Below are positions 15,403-22,465 of a stretch of 22,856 bases of DNA, in pieces (the first letter of the stretch is position 1; each line of letters begins with the position of its first letter). A program made the position numbers and the translations under genes. This DNA is from a virus. The notes below the pieces were generated by a model. That model was not told where the DNA came from and ran no database searches. It worked only from the letters and a program-made list of their open reading frames with translations. The DNA is taken from positions 1 through 22,856 of the IMG/VR virus record IMGVR_UViG_3300031623_000051; one strand, 5' to 3'.

Positions 15403-16739
15403 CTGGCTCCGTACCTTGCGAGTGTACCACTAGAAAGAAATGCGCCAAAACGCTTGGTTTCTTCGAGCATCAGATCCGATGCCGCCCAGACCATTGCGTC
15501 AGCACGATCAGGTGAACGGTCGCCCATATAGCCGGACGCCGAGAAGTTAACCAACTGATCTTCAAGTTCTGGCCATCGCCCGAGATGGCGCATCTTAGGA
15601 TGATCGCCGTCATATAGTACCGATATCGGCTCAGCTCTTACGTGTTTACCACGCGATGCGGTCACCATCGTCACCGGCACACGCCGATCAATGGATTTAA
15701 TCGTGGCTTCGACCATCGCACCGCCATAGTTCCGCTCAGCGATAATCCTATCAGCTCCCCAACGCTTAAATGCGGCAACTACCTTGCTCGCCCACTCTTC
15801 CGGCCCAGCACGTAGCGAACAGTCTTCCAGCACGATGCCGATGCCGTCGCGAGTCCTGCCTACAACAACGATGCCGATTTCGTCAGACCGTTCTTCCTCT
15901 TTCCCGCTTGCGCCACTCGGATCAACGCCAACAACGATGCGCCCGATGTTGTACTTGTCGCAGATCGCCGCGCACGTATCCGCAGTCAGCATTCCTTCAA
16001 AGTCGATGCGCCCCGCCTCCAGTTTGTCGTACGTCCATAGCGAGCCATCAACCTCATCGACATAGACGCCTTCGTAGAACCGGCGGCGCTGCTTCTCTGG
16101 TAGGTTCTTCAGCGACTGTATGAACTCGGGCGACAAGTGCCCGGAGTTGTCTGCCGGGTTGAGGAATGCTCGCTTGTAGTTCTCGGGGTCATTCAGCGGA
16201 GCGCGCGATATCGGGTCAACGTGCTTGCCGAATAGCTGGTTGCTCCAGTGCATCGAGCCGCTTGGGTTGAGATCGTAGTAGGCCCGCTGTGTTAGGTCGG
16301 TGCGTTGCGCGAGACGTGTCAGTGCGAGCGTGACCGAGACGTACGGGATCTGGCTGCACTCATTAAAGTACACCGTCGCGAACTCCTGCCCTAGGATCTT
16401 CTCTGTGCGCTCTTTGTCGTCGAGGCCTCCGACCCATATTTGCGACTTGTTCGGCAACTGATAAAAACCGTCCTGCCGATGCTCGGTCAGCTTCACGCCC
16501 GGAGCTTCCATGCTCATCACCTTCGGCAACGTGTCGAGCGCAATCGACGAGCGTGCAGCGTTGGCGCGGAATCGGAGAATGGCGTGGCGGGACTCCTTGG
16601 CATACAGCGCACGAAGGATGATTGATCTAACGAGTTCTGTAGTTTTCCCAGAGCGTGCGCCGCCGACAAGCGCGGTGTGACGCTGGGGACCTTTCAGCAG
16701 CTTACGAGCACGCTGTTGGCCTGGGTTCTGAACGTACAT
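15399..16739 (-). CDS. terL: Terminase large subunit
   Basis: 446 residues: an ATP-driven packaging motor with an RNase H-like nuclease. Walker A GGARSGKT is at residues 26-33. Walker B is ATVYFNE at 121-127 with the catalytic Glu127. A coupling-type segment AYYDLNPSGS follows near 153-162. In the nuclease half, VVGVDPSG places Asp273, RIIAERN places Glu335, and SPDRADAMVWA places Asp411 and Asp414, a set that fits the metal-binding acidic residues. All are intact, so the protein is likely active. It starts at a TGATG overlap with TerS. Confidence 0.96.
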   Translation of the reverse strand: MYVQNPGQQRARKLLKGPQRHTALVGGARSGKTTELVRSIILRALYAKESRHAILRFRANAARSSIALDTLPKVMSMEAPGVKLTEHRQDGFYQLPNKSQIWVGGLDDKERTEKILGQEFATVYFNECSQIPYVSVTLALTRLAQRTDLTQRAYYDLNPSGSMHWSNQLFGKHVDPISRAPLNDPENYKRAFLNPADNSGHLSPEFIQSLKNLPEKQRRRFYEGVYVDEVDGSLWTYDKLEAGRIDFEGMLTADTCAAICDKYNIGRIVVGVDPSGASGKEEERSDEIGIVVVGRTRDGIGIVLEDCSLRAGPEEWASKVVAAFKRWGADRIIAERNYGGAMVEATIKSIDRRVPVTMVTASRGKHVRAEPISVLYDGDHPKMRHLGRWPELEDQLVNFSASGYMGDRSPDRADAMVWAASDLMLEETKRFGAFLSSGTLARYGAR

Positions 16740-17101
16740 CAGAGCTTGTTGTCGTCTGCTCCGAAATGCAGATGAATTTCGCTTTCTCCAAGGTCTAGCT
16801 CAACAGCGATCTTGCCGTCCATTCGGTCCCAGACTTCCTTGAGCGCTGTCGAGTTGCCCTGTAGTGCCAGCTTGACGGTGGCGCGAGCGACGAGTTCGGC
16901 GTAGGTGAACTTCTTCCCCTCGCTGGTCTCGGTTACCTCGTCCATCATTGCCCGCATGGCCGAGGTCAGGCATTGCCTGCTCTTTGGTCGTCCCAGAGGA
17001 TTGCCTGACTGGCCTGGCTGAAACAGATACGGCTTGCGGGCCTTCTCAAGCGCCACCATGCTGTTCGAGGACTTCTCAGTGTCGGACATTGTTGGTATCA
17101 T
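16739..17101 (-). CDS. terS: Terminase small subunit-like protein (DUF5681-type)
   Basis: 120 residues. The DUF5681 signature FQPGQSGNPLGRPKSRQ is at residues about 27-43, followed by a helical stretch (LTSAMRAMMDEVTETSEGKK) and FTYAELVARATVKLALQGNS, then TALKEVWDRMDGK. This architecture is frequent in small terminases lying next to TerL. The stop overlaps the TerL start. An ATG at 17089 (MSDTEKS) is an alternative start; neither has a strong ribosome site. The start at 17101 lies only 9 bases from the divergent ASCH gene start. Confidence 0.8.
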   Translation of the reverse strand: MIPTMSDTEKSSNSMVALEKARKPYLFQPGQSGNPLGRPKSRQCLTSAMRAMMDEVTETSEGKKFTYAELVARATVKLALQGNSTALKEVWDRMDGKIAVELDLGESEIHLHFGADDNKL

Positions 17102-17110
17102 CCCATATGG

Positions 17111-17440
17111 ATGCTTTTGTTTGTGAAATCAGAGTTCTTAAAGAAGATCATCGACGGCAGCAAGACCATCGAAATTCGCTGCGGGTCGAGATATCGCGGA
17201 ATTAGCGTCGGAGATCGGCTGTCCTTGAATGGATCAACAATACGCTACGCGAAGAACGTCAGACGCTTTGAGACACTGACCAAGATGATCGCGGGCATCG
17301 ACGTAAAGCTGATCGGCTTTAGCTCTAAGGCAGAGGCTCGTAGGGTTCTGCGAACGCTGTATCCCAAAACAGGTCCTCAGCTCTGGGTTGCGATTGGGTT
17401 GACTGAAGATTGCCCCAAAGCGCGTCGAGAACGGCTCTGA
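17111..17440 (+). CDS. ASCH-domain protein (PUA-like fold)
   Basis: 109 residues, the only convincing plus-strand gene. The ASCH pattern is clear: FLKKIIDGSKTIEIR with the GxKxxExR signature (G16, K18, E21, R23), VGDRLSLNG at residues 33-41, and then a short F-x-x-L-T-x-M helix and LWVAIGL. ASCH proteins bind nucleic acid, and some relatives are hydrolases of modified nucleosides. No Shine-Dalgarno site is visible. It is divergent from TerS with 9 bases between starts and convergent with the GNAT gene with 24 bases between stops, so it has no room for a separate promoter outside neighbouring coding sequence. It may be an acquired accessory gene. Family call good, function not known. Confidence 0.78.
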   Translation: MLLFVKSEFLKKIIDGSKTIEIRCGSRYRGISVGDRLSLNGSTIRYAKNVRRFETLTKMIAGIDVKLIGFSSKAEARRVLRTLYPKTGPQLWVAIGLTEDCPKARRERL

Positions 17441-17464
17441 TCGACACGGCGCACCTTTAACTCT

Positions 17465-17953
17465 TCAACCTTCATCAGTGATGTTCGGCGTGAGGGCGCT
17501 ACTAAGACGACCAGCCAGATTCTTGACGCTCTTTTTGACCATGATCTGTGTCAAAAACTTGCGGCCCTGTTTTGGAGTGCCGACGCTTACGTAGTCGAGA
17601 TTCTCGAAAAGCGGGACGAACTGCCCTATTGAGCGCACCCAGGAGCATTGAGCGAAGTCGAAGATGCCACGAAACAAACCGCGCCCTCGATACTCGGGCA
17701 GTATCGCAACCGCCATCACACAGTTGTAGCCTGGGTTGATAAGAAGAACTGCCGCGTCCTTTCCTTCAACCTGAAAAAAGAGTAACCCGCCGTTTTCAGA
17801 CCATCGCTGAACCGATTGACGACCAATGAACGCTGGAAATCTGGCGCGATCATAGATTCGCTTAGCTCTTCGGTAGTCCGTCGACCGACCGAGGACGACC
17901 GTGAAGTCTAATCGAGGACGACTGACGAGTGTTTCTTTCCGCATTTCGGACAT
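17465..17953 (-). CDS. GNAT-family acyltransferase
   Basis: 162 residues from the ATG at 17953; ATG 17944 or TTG 17959 are alternatives. It overlaps the ParB-like gene by 46 bases. The GNAT motif A is clear at residues about 81-98: AVAILPEYRGRGLFRGIF, with RGRG at 89-92 as the acyl-CoA pyrophosphate loop. The preceding strands LLFFQVEGKDAAVLLIN and the ending FENLDYVSVGTPKQGRKF fit the fold. The substrate is unknown. Being directly after a ParB-like gene and close to an ASCH gene, a nucleic-acid substrate is possible, as with Mu Mom, a GNAT relative; Mom-specific residues were not recognised, so this remains a guess. A protein or drug acetyltransferase is the alternative. Confidence 0.78.
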   Translation of the reverse strand: MSEMRKETLVSRPRLDFTVVLGRSTDYRRAKRIYDRARFPAFIGRQSVQRWSENGGLLFFQVEGKDAAVLLINPGYNCVMAVAILPEYRGRGLFRGIFDFAQCSWVRSIGQFVPLFENLDYVSVGTPKQGRKFLTQIMVKKSVKNLAGRLSSALTPNITDEG

Positions 17954-18447
17954 ACGCAATTAGGGAGCGGTGAGCGGACCGAATCTCTGTCTAGACTGGG
18001 CGGCGGTTCGAGATCCTTAAGACGCTCGGCGAGAATAGCATCGAAGTTCAGCAGCTCGTCGAGCGTTTCTTTGTCCAGGTATATGCTCTTTAATACGTCG
18101 TCGTCCATCCCGGCAAGAAAGGGTGCCAGAAGCTCAGCCGTCGGATCGCCGTGCACCGTGTTCGTGTTCACCGCGATTCTCTGCGCCTGCTTGTCGTCGC
18201 ACTCGACGACAACCGCTGAGATCGTCTCGTGGTTCAGCTCTGATGCCGCCATCCATCGGTGATTGCCGGCCAAGATTTCGTACTTGTCTTCGGCGTTCTT
18301 TCGCACGATGATCGGACAAAGAAACCCGTCTCGCTCGATGCTGTTCTTTAAGGCGTCCATCTGCTTCGGGGTCAGAAATTGCGGGTTCCTTCTCAACCCT
18401 ACACAGTCTGCAACGGGGATCAATTCGAGTTTTGGCTGTTTCTTCAT
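17908..18447 (-). CDS. ParB-like (ParB/sulfiredoxin fold) protein with C-terminal zinc-ribbon motif
   Basis: 179 residues. The ParB N-terminal domain spans residues about 8-90: LELIPVADCV, NPQFLTPKQMDALKNSIER, GFLCPIIVRK, and the key motif AGNHRWMAASE with GNHRW at 61-65. VVECDDKQAQRIAVNTN follows. The C-terminus has a C-P-K-C knuckle (166-169) next to another Cys at 164 and His173, possibly binding a metal. Phage ParB-like proteins include CTPases, nucleases and partners of DNA-modifying enzymes. The start overlaps a 22-residue upstream ORF as ATGA. The lack of a ParA neighbour argues against plasmid-type partition. Confidence 0.85.
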   Translation of the reverse strand: MKKQPKLELIPVADCVGLRRNPQFLTPKQMDALKNSIERDGFLCPIIVRKNAEDKYEILAGNHRWMAASELNHETISAVVVECDDKQAQRIAVNTNTVHGDPTAELLAPFLAGMDDDVLKSIYLDKETLDELLNFDAILAERLKDLEPPPSLDRDSVRSPLPNCVCPKCGKKHSSVVLD

Positions 18448-18512
18448 CTGCTTTTCAGTCTCGGATCCGGTTTCCCGCCACGCACCCTACGCCTGCCGCG
18501 TTTCTGACTCAT
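18444..18512 (-). CDS. 22-residue Arg/Lys-rich small ORF coupled to the ParB-like gene
   Basis: The ORF starts MSQKRGRRRVRGG and ends RLKSR, with 10 basic residues of 22. It fills the gap exactly: its ATG is one base after the stop of the 139-residue gene, and its TGA overlaps the ParB-like ATG as ATGA. Such a fit is what a real coupled ORF would give. A GAGAAG lies 7 bases upstream of the ATG. It could be a nucleic-acid-binding micropeptide or merely a translational leader. Too short to assign to a family. Confidence 0.5.
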   Translation of the reverse strand: MSQKRGRRRVRGGKPDPRLKSR

Positions 18513-18513
18513 G

Positions 18514-18933
18514 CTAGCACTTCTCGGTCTCGTTTTCGTCCACGGACCGCGCAGAGAGCGTCCCTACGGCGTCCGTGGTGCCCGATTTTGGGTTTATAGC
18601 GCCCAGACACGTCCAACGCGCTGGAGCGGTGCTAGTCCTTCGCCGTGAGAATATCTCGGGCGACCGGGCCAGGATCGGGGCCAGCGAACCGGGCGTTACC
18701 TTGGTCGAATTACGGCAGACGAGGTCTAGGGCGTTGTACAGTTCGGGCGAGAACCCTTCAGCCCTCCTGAAGACGACAGCCAGGGCGACCGGCTTATCGG
18801 CGAACTGAGCGATCCAGGTTTGGGCAAGATGCTCGGCGCAGGCAGCGTCGAATTCGGCATCGAGTCGGGCTGTTAGGATTCGGGCTATCTTGAGCTGATC
18901 GAGCAGATCGGCCAGGGAATCTGGGACTTTCAT
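18514..18933 (-). CDS. Protein of unknown function
   Basis: 139 residues, not recognised. The N-terminal half looks helical and acidic (SLADLLDQLKIARILTARLD, DAACAEHLAQTWIAQFADK), then there is a hydrophobic strand PVALAVVFRR. The C-terminal third is Arg/Ser/Thr-rich and probably disordered. The start is well supported: AGGAG lies just upstream (TAATAGGAGAAACATG), and it is the first gene after the 200-bp non-coding region. It is followed after one base by the 22-residue ORF and then the ParB-like gene, so it likely heads that operon. Confidence 0.65.
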   Translation of the reverse strand: MKVPDSLADLLDQLKIARILTARLDAEFDAACAEHLAQTWIAQFADKPVALAVVFRRAEGFSPELYNALDLVCRNSTKVTPGSLAPILARSPEIFSRRRTSTAPARWTCLGAINPKSGTTDAVGTLSARSVDENETEKC

Positions 18934-18979
18934 GTTTCTCCTATTAAAAATGACCCTACACCGGGCTACCCCTAAAATC

Positions 18980-19008
18980 AGCTATACACTAAGGATAGCA
19001 GTATAGCT
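18980..19008. promoter_or_regulatory. Spaced palindrome, operator-like
   Basis: AGCTATAC at 18980-18987 and GTATAGCT at 19001-19008 are perfect 8-base inverted half-sites 13 bases apart, overlapping the TATACT -10 candidate. It could be bound by a dimeric repressor such as the RHH-like or HTH proteins encoded upstream. Confidence 0.45.
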
Positions 19009-19042
19009 TAAAAGTACCATCAGCTCTATAGAGAAATATTAA

Positions 19043-19071
19043 AACAAGAGAAACATTTCTCTTCTCTTGTT
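19043..19071 (-). terminator. Terminator-like hairpin after the primase-helicase gene
   Basis: AACAAGAGAA and TTCTCTTGTT form a 10-bp perfect stem with a 9-base loop, about 63 bases past the primase stop. On the minus strand it runs into TTTAATATTT, a U-rich tail. The stem is AT-rich and therefore moderate in strength. Confidence 0.55.
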
Positions 19072-19133
19072 CTTTCTTCTGTTTCTCGTGTTTCTTTTGG
19101 GTCTGCATGGCTGGTTTCGTTATAGCCCGATGA

Positions 19134-21833
19134 TCACTGTATAGAGTCGGACGTCTTGAAAGTATACCCTAAGACCTTCGCGGCGGCTTCGAGTAGGTCT
19201 GAGTCGATGCCCGCTGGAGCCGAGACCTGACCCTCGGGACTCAGCCTAGCGCCGAACTGTTTGATGATTTCCATGGCTCGATGCTTGGAGATTCCGCCGA
19301 CCTCGACGAGCCATCTTGAGTCGGATTTGACGAACCGTAAACCGCCCTCGTATCGGTGAGCGTGGCGGGCGATGAAACGGCCAACAGATCGCCCATTGAT
19401 TGATCCACGGTTGTCGGCGATTTCAAGCATGGCGTCCTTGAGTGCGGACGTATCTTCGGAGCTGTAAAGCCCGCCGTCGTCGCTGGCTATCTTGATCGCT
19501 TCGCCGGTGGTTTTCGCGGACTTGCCGAAGACGGAGTGCCAGGCCTTGAGCAGGGCGGCGAGTTGGCTGGAGACAGGATCGGACTCCTCGATAGATTCGC
19601 GGCTATCGCAGGGGTCTGCCATGCCGAGCCAGACGAGCGGCTCGCGGATGAATCGAGACCATTGCTCGAAGCGGCCATAAACCGGAATCTGGACGCTATC
19701 GCTGGAAGCCATATAGGACAGGATCACGGTTAGCCCGGCTGCGACGAGTTCGGCTCGTTTACGGGGCACGACCTCGCGCAGGTTGATGTCGTAGGCTCGT
19801 TGGTCGGGATGCTCGACACCGGCGTCGATGTAGGACTGGATGGCTCGGGCGCTGAGGTCGCCGCGCATGACGATGTTATTGCCGGTGGCGATCCAGGTCG
19901 TCTTGGTCGATACCGCTACGGTGCGCGACATGCCGAGTATGCGCTCCTGCCAGATCGGCTCAGATAGGATGGTGCAGAGCGTGTCCGAGGACAAAGGCTT
20001 CTCGACGTTGTCGATACAGATCACGGCTGAGCCTTGCATGAGCAGGGCCAGGTATCGCTTCTTCTCTTCATCCTCGTTCGTCGCCTGGCTGATCATGACC
20101 GTCTCGCGCCCGGTTGCCAGGTAGCCGACGACATCGGCCAGCAGCGTCTTGCCTGAGCCCGCTTTTGGTGCGGAGAATGCGAACAAAGGAGCGGCTCGAA
20201 CGGCGTGCCTGATCAACGGGGTAAGCATGGCAGCAAGAACGGCAGAGCGGCTGGCCTCGTCACGGAAGGGGAAGCCGATCAATATCTTCAGCAGCTTGTC
20301 GAGCGCCGCCTTGCCTTCTTCTTTGGTGGGCTTGGCCGGGATCGGCGGGAATGTCACGTCTCCGGTGTCGAAGAACAGCCCGGAGTCGGCATCGTATCCG
20401 GGTGTCTGGATCAGCGAGCCATCGGGCCTGAACACGGGCGTCTCGGTGACTCCGGCCAGGTAGGGTGTCGTGCGCCATCCGCCAACGCCTGCTTGGTGAA
20501 GACTACGGGCGACATCCTCGGGCGCGTTGATCGGTCGCAGGTCGCCACCGGCTGTCGGCTTGACCCACATCGCTGCTCTGGTGAGAGCGGTGCGCATGGA
20601 TGATGTCGTCATCGGGTAGATATCGACCGACCCGGCCTCGATTTTGGCTGAGCCGAGCATCTTGGCGGTTTCGAGTCGTCCTAGTGTGACGAGCTGCGCA
20701 CCGCGAACATATACGCCGCCCGTCGCCTGCCGTCCAGTCCAGGACGATAGTGCTCGCTCTGCATCATCGACGTTATGGGCCAGGGCACCGCCCGAGAATT
20801 GGATCAGCGGGAGGTGAGTGGGTTCGCCGTCGTCGTCAGTGGGCGGCGGCTGTGGTTGCCCACCAGGTGGCGGCGGTGGTTGCTGCGCACGGCTACTGCC
20901 GAATCCGTCTGCGGCCAGCTTGCGGGTTGAGTCGGTGAAGTTTGCCGCCGAGAGTCCGCCACATTCGAGCGCAGTATATATGGCGTGCGGGGTATAGGAC
21001 TCGCTTAGGTCGAAGGGTGAAGCGTTACTTGAGAACACGTACAAGAAGCGCTTATCATCGTGCCAGATAGCGGACGCGCCTTTTTTCTTGCCGGGCCTTC
21101 GGAGGTGGTACTCGTCGCCGTGCTTGCGCTCGATGGCCCAGCCTTGGGACTGCATCAGGTCGAGAACTGGACCCCGGGCGTTGTAGTCGTCGCCTGGGCG
21201 TCCGGTTCCGGTCGGGCCGCTATTTGGGTGGCGTGGCGTCTCGGCTTGCGGCGGTGTCCAGGTATTGAACGAGCGGCAGCAGTCGAATAGAGCTTGGCGT
21301 TCTTCGGGCGTGATCTCCGGCGTCGCGGTGATGCGCCCGTGGGCCATTGTGTAGGGATTGCCGGAGACGTGGCAGGCGGCTGGACATCCAGGCGCGAGAA
21401 CATAGCCGCCGATTCCGCGAGTTTCGATGAGGACCTGGTAATGGTCGTTTGCGTCGGCTTGTCCGGCTAGCTTCTGGTTGCCTTCGATGGCTGAGCAGCG
21501 GTAGAAGATATGCCGCCCGCCAGATGGGGTGGCGACCTGCGGCAGACGGTCGAGCAGTCCGGGGCAGGCTTCCTCGATCAGCTCGGCGATCTCCGACCAC
21601 GGTGCGGCGCGTCCTTCGATGTCGATGACTTCGAGATTGCCGGAAGCCGGGCCGCAGATAATGCCGACGCCGAGACCGTCGAGAAAGTGCTGCTCGACTT
21701 CCTCTGTCGTCATGCGCTCGGTCTGGAGCGGTTTCCAGGTGTCGATAGCTGGGCCTTTACTGCCGTCCGCCTTGATGGGAAGAGCCGAGATTCCGGCACG
21801 GATGAGGGCGAAGGCGACTTGTTTGGCGGTCAT
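19134..21833 (-). CDS. Primase-helicase: prim-pol N-terminus fused to P-loop helicase-like ATPase
   Basis: 899 residues. The bifunctional primase/polymerase domain covers about 5-190: GISALPIKADGSKGP, VIDIEG with Asp71 and Glu73 as likely metal ligands, SGGRHIFYRC at 104-113, and ETRGIGGYVLAPG with Arg139. A Pro-rich disordered linker at about 316-335 joins this to the ATPase half. There Walker A is APKAGSGKTLL around 555-565 (Lys562) and Walker B is AVICIDNVEKPL near 605. WIATGNNIV and LSARAIQSYIDA resemble sensor and arginine-finger segments. It primes and unwinds phage DNA. The fusion is common in phage and plasmid replication proteins. The ATG overlaps the upstream stop as ATGA. Confidence 0.9.
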   Translation of the reverse strand: MTAKQVAFALIRAGISALPIKADGSKGPAIDTWKPLQTERMTTEEVEQHFLDGLGVGIICGPASGNLEVIDIEGRAAPWSEIAELIEEACPGLLDRLPQVATPSGGRHIFYRCSAIEGNQKLAGQADANDHYQVLIETRGIGGYVLAPGCPAACHVSGNPYTMAHGRITATPEITPEERQALFDCCRSFNTWTPPQAETPRHPNSGPTGTGRPGDDYNARGPVLDLMQSQGWAIERKHGDEYHLRRPGKKKGASAIWHDDKRFLYVFSSNASPFDLSESYTPHAIYTALECGGLSAANFTDSTRKLAADGFGSSRAQQPPPPPGGQPQPPPTDDDGEPTHLPLIQFSGGALAHNVDDAERALSSWTGRQATGGVYVRGAQLVTLGRLETAKMLGSAKIEAGSVDIYPMTTSSMRTALTRAAMWVKPTAGGDLRPINAPEDVARSLHQAGVGGWRTTPYLAGVTETPVFRPDGSLIQTPGYDADSGLFFDTGDVTFPPIPAKPTKEEGKAALDKLLKILIGFPFRDEASRSAVLAAMLTPLIRHAVRAAPLFAFSAPKAGSGKTLLADVVGYLATGRETVMISQATNEDEEKKRYLALLMQGSAVICIDNVEKPLSSDTLCTILSEPIWQERILGMSRTVAVSTKTTWIATGNNIVMRGDLSARAIQSYIDAGVEHPDQRAYDINLREVVPRKRAELVAAGLTVILSYMASSDSVQIPVYGRFEQWSRFIREPLVWLGMADPCDSRESIEESDPVSSQLAALLKAWHSVFGKSAKTTGEAIKIASDDGGLYSSEDTSALKDAMLEIADNRGSINGRSVGRFIARHAHRYEGGLRFVKSDSRWLVEVGGISKHRAMEIIKQFGARLSPEGQVSAPAGIDSDLLEAAAKVLGYTFKTSDSIQ

Positions 21834-21979
21834 GCTGCCTGCTTATTGCGTGCGGACTCGCTAAGCAGGCGTGCCACGGCTTGGACCATCGTGCAGGCCC
21901 ATTCGGCGGCTTTGATTCGGATGTAGCGGTGCGTCGGACCATCGACGCTGATGAGTATCTTGGTCATCTTGGATGGCAT
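21830..21979 (-). CDS. Small ribbon-helix-helix-like DNA-binding protein
   Basis: 49 residues from the ATG at 21979 (MPSKMTKILISVDGP); 21967 (MTK) is an alternative, and the frame is open upstream to 22072 but would overlap the gene before. TKILISVDGPTHRYIRIKA then AEWACTMVQAVARLL fits an RHH fold: a short strand, helix A with K-A-A-E, and helix B. Such proteins are dimeric repressors or nucleoid-type regulators. It sits directly before and overlaps the primase. A possible extended -10 promoter lies just before the start. Family call moderate because of the short length. Confidence 0.6.
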   Translation of the reverse strand: MPSKMTKILISVDGPTHRYIRIKAAEWACTMVQAVARLLSESARNKQAA

Positions 21980-21988
21980 AGGTTCGCT

Positions 21989-21997
21989 AGTATAACA
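21989..21997 (-). promoter_or_regulatory. Candidate extended -10 promoter element TGTTATACT
   Basis: The minus strand reads TGTTATACT, matching the extended -10 form TGnTATAAT in all but one position, 9 bases before the ATG at 21979. No -35 was seen. A start site here would give an almost leaderless message, so the alternative start at 21967 would fit better. Suggestive only. Confidence 0.3.
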
Positions 21998-21999
21998 AA

Positions 22000-22158
22000 T
22001 TACAACACGGGAAGGCGAGCCTCGGAATAAGTCGTGCGAAACCAGGACCGCCGCTGCTTCCACGCTCGCCAATACTGCTCGTTGCGCATGTAATGGCCGT
22101 AGGTCGTGAAGCGGTCCGTGGTCGGGATGGTGAGGTATTCGGCCCAGGTGAGGGTCAT
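22000..22158 (-). CDS. Protein of unknown function, 52 residues
   Basis: 52 residues from the ATG at 22158, overlapping the upstream stop as TGATG. It begins MTLTWAEYLTIPTTDRFTTY and is rich in aromatics, Arg and Tyr (YWRAWKQRRSWFRTTY), giving a basic protein. No family was recognised. A longer frame from 22266 exists but would overlap the entire DUF6011-like gene, so it was not chosen. It is part of the tight early cassette. Confidence 0.55.
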   Translation of the reverse strand: MTLTWAEYLTIPTTDRFTTYGHYMRNEQYWRAWKQRRSWFRTTYSEARLPVL

Positions 22159-22271
22159 CAGAACCCCCACCGCCCGGCGCAGATCGGTCCGATGCCGCGC
22201 TCGATGCTTTCCTTCACGATCAGTTGACGACCGCAACAGGCGCAGATGCCGTTGACCCATTTCCACCTCAT
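22158..22271 (-). CDS. DUF6011-like small zinc-finger protein
   Basis: 37 residues beginning MRWKWVNGICACCGRQLIV. It has a C-x-C-C-G-R-x-L knuckle, then ESIERGIGPICAGRWGF. The C..CGR.L...S...GIGP.C.G arrangement is the known signature of DUF6011, a short zinc-ribbon family frequent in phage genomes. The start and stop overlap the flanking genes exactly (ATGA at 22268-22271, TGATG at 22158), which supports it. Three or four Cys residues could bind zinc. The function is unknown. Confidence 0.72.
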   Translation of the reverse strand: MRWKWVNGICACCGRQLIVKESIERGIGPICAGRWGF

Positions 22272-22465
22272 CGCAGGTTCACCACGGCCCTGGAAACCTC
22301 TCGTTCTAGCTGCTTGACTTCTCCCGGTTGCAGCACGTACTCGGCAAACGCAAGCGGAAGTTGAGAGGCTAGAGATTGGCGCATCGTGATCTGGAGTCGG
22401 ACCAGCCCGTAGGTATCCGGCTCTTCAAACTCGAAGCGGATGTGTAGGTCGGCGGTGCGGCTCAT
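22268..22465 (-). CDS. Protein of unknown function, 65 residues
   Basis: 65 residues. It begins MSRTADLHIRFEFEEPDTYG and continues with a beta-like segment (LVRLQITMRQSLASQLPLAF) and ends with helical VKQLEREVSRAVVNLR. It overlaps both neighbours by 4 bases (ATGA), so it belongs to the same early operon. No family recognised. Confidence 0.65.
   Translation of the reverse strand: MSRTADLHIRFEFEEPDTYGLVRLQITMRQSLASQLPLAFAEYVLQPGEVKQLEREVSRAVVNLR

Larger units (their letters stand above)
18934..19133. other. AT-rich non-coding regulatory region between early and late blocks
   Basis: About 200 bases without a gene, much richer in A and T than its surroundings. It holds a terminator-like hairpin near the primase end, a CTCTATAGAG palindrome at 19024-19033, a spaced palindrome at 18980-19008, and a pyrimidine-rich plus strand at about 19055-19098. 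A promoter for the 18933 gene is expected here, but no confident -35/-10 pair was found; TATACT on the minus strand at 19005-19000 is a possible -10. An origin role is also possible. Confidence 0.6.

Noticed and set aside
18514-18933. A possible frameshift in the 139-residue gene because the C-terminal third looks low in complexity
   Set aside because: No alternative frame gives a better continuation, and its stop fits exactly with the next small ORF.
22000-22266. Longer 88-residue reading of the 22000-22158 gene
   Set aside because: The extension covers the whole DUF6011-like gene and has a shadow-like composition; the ATG at 22158 is coupled by TGATG.
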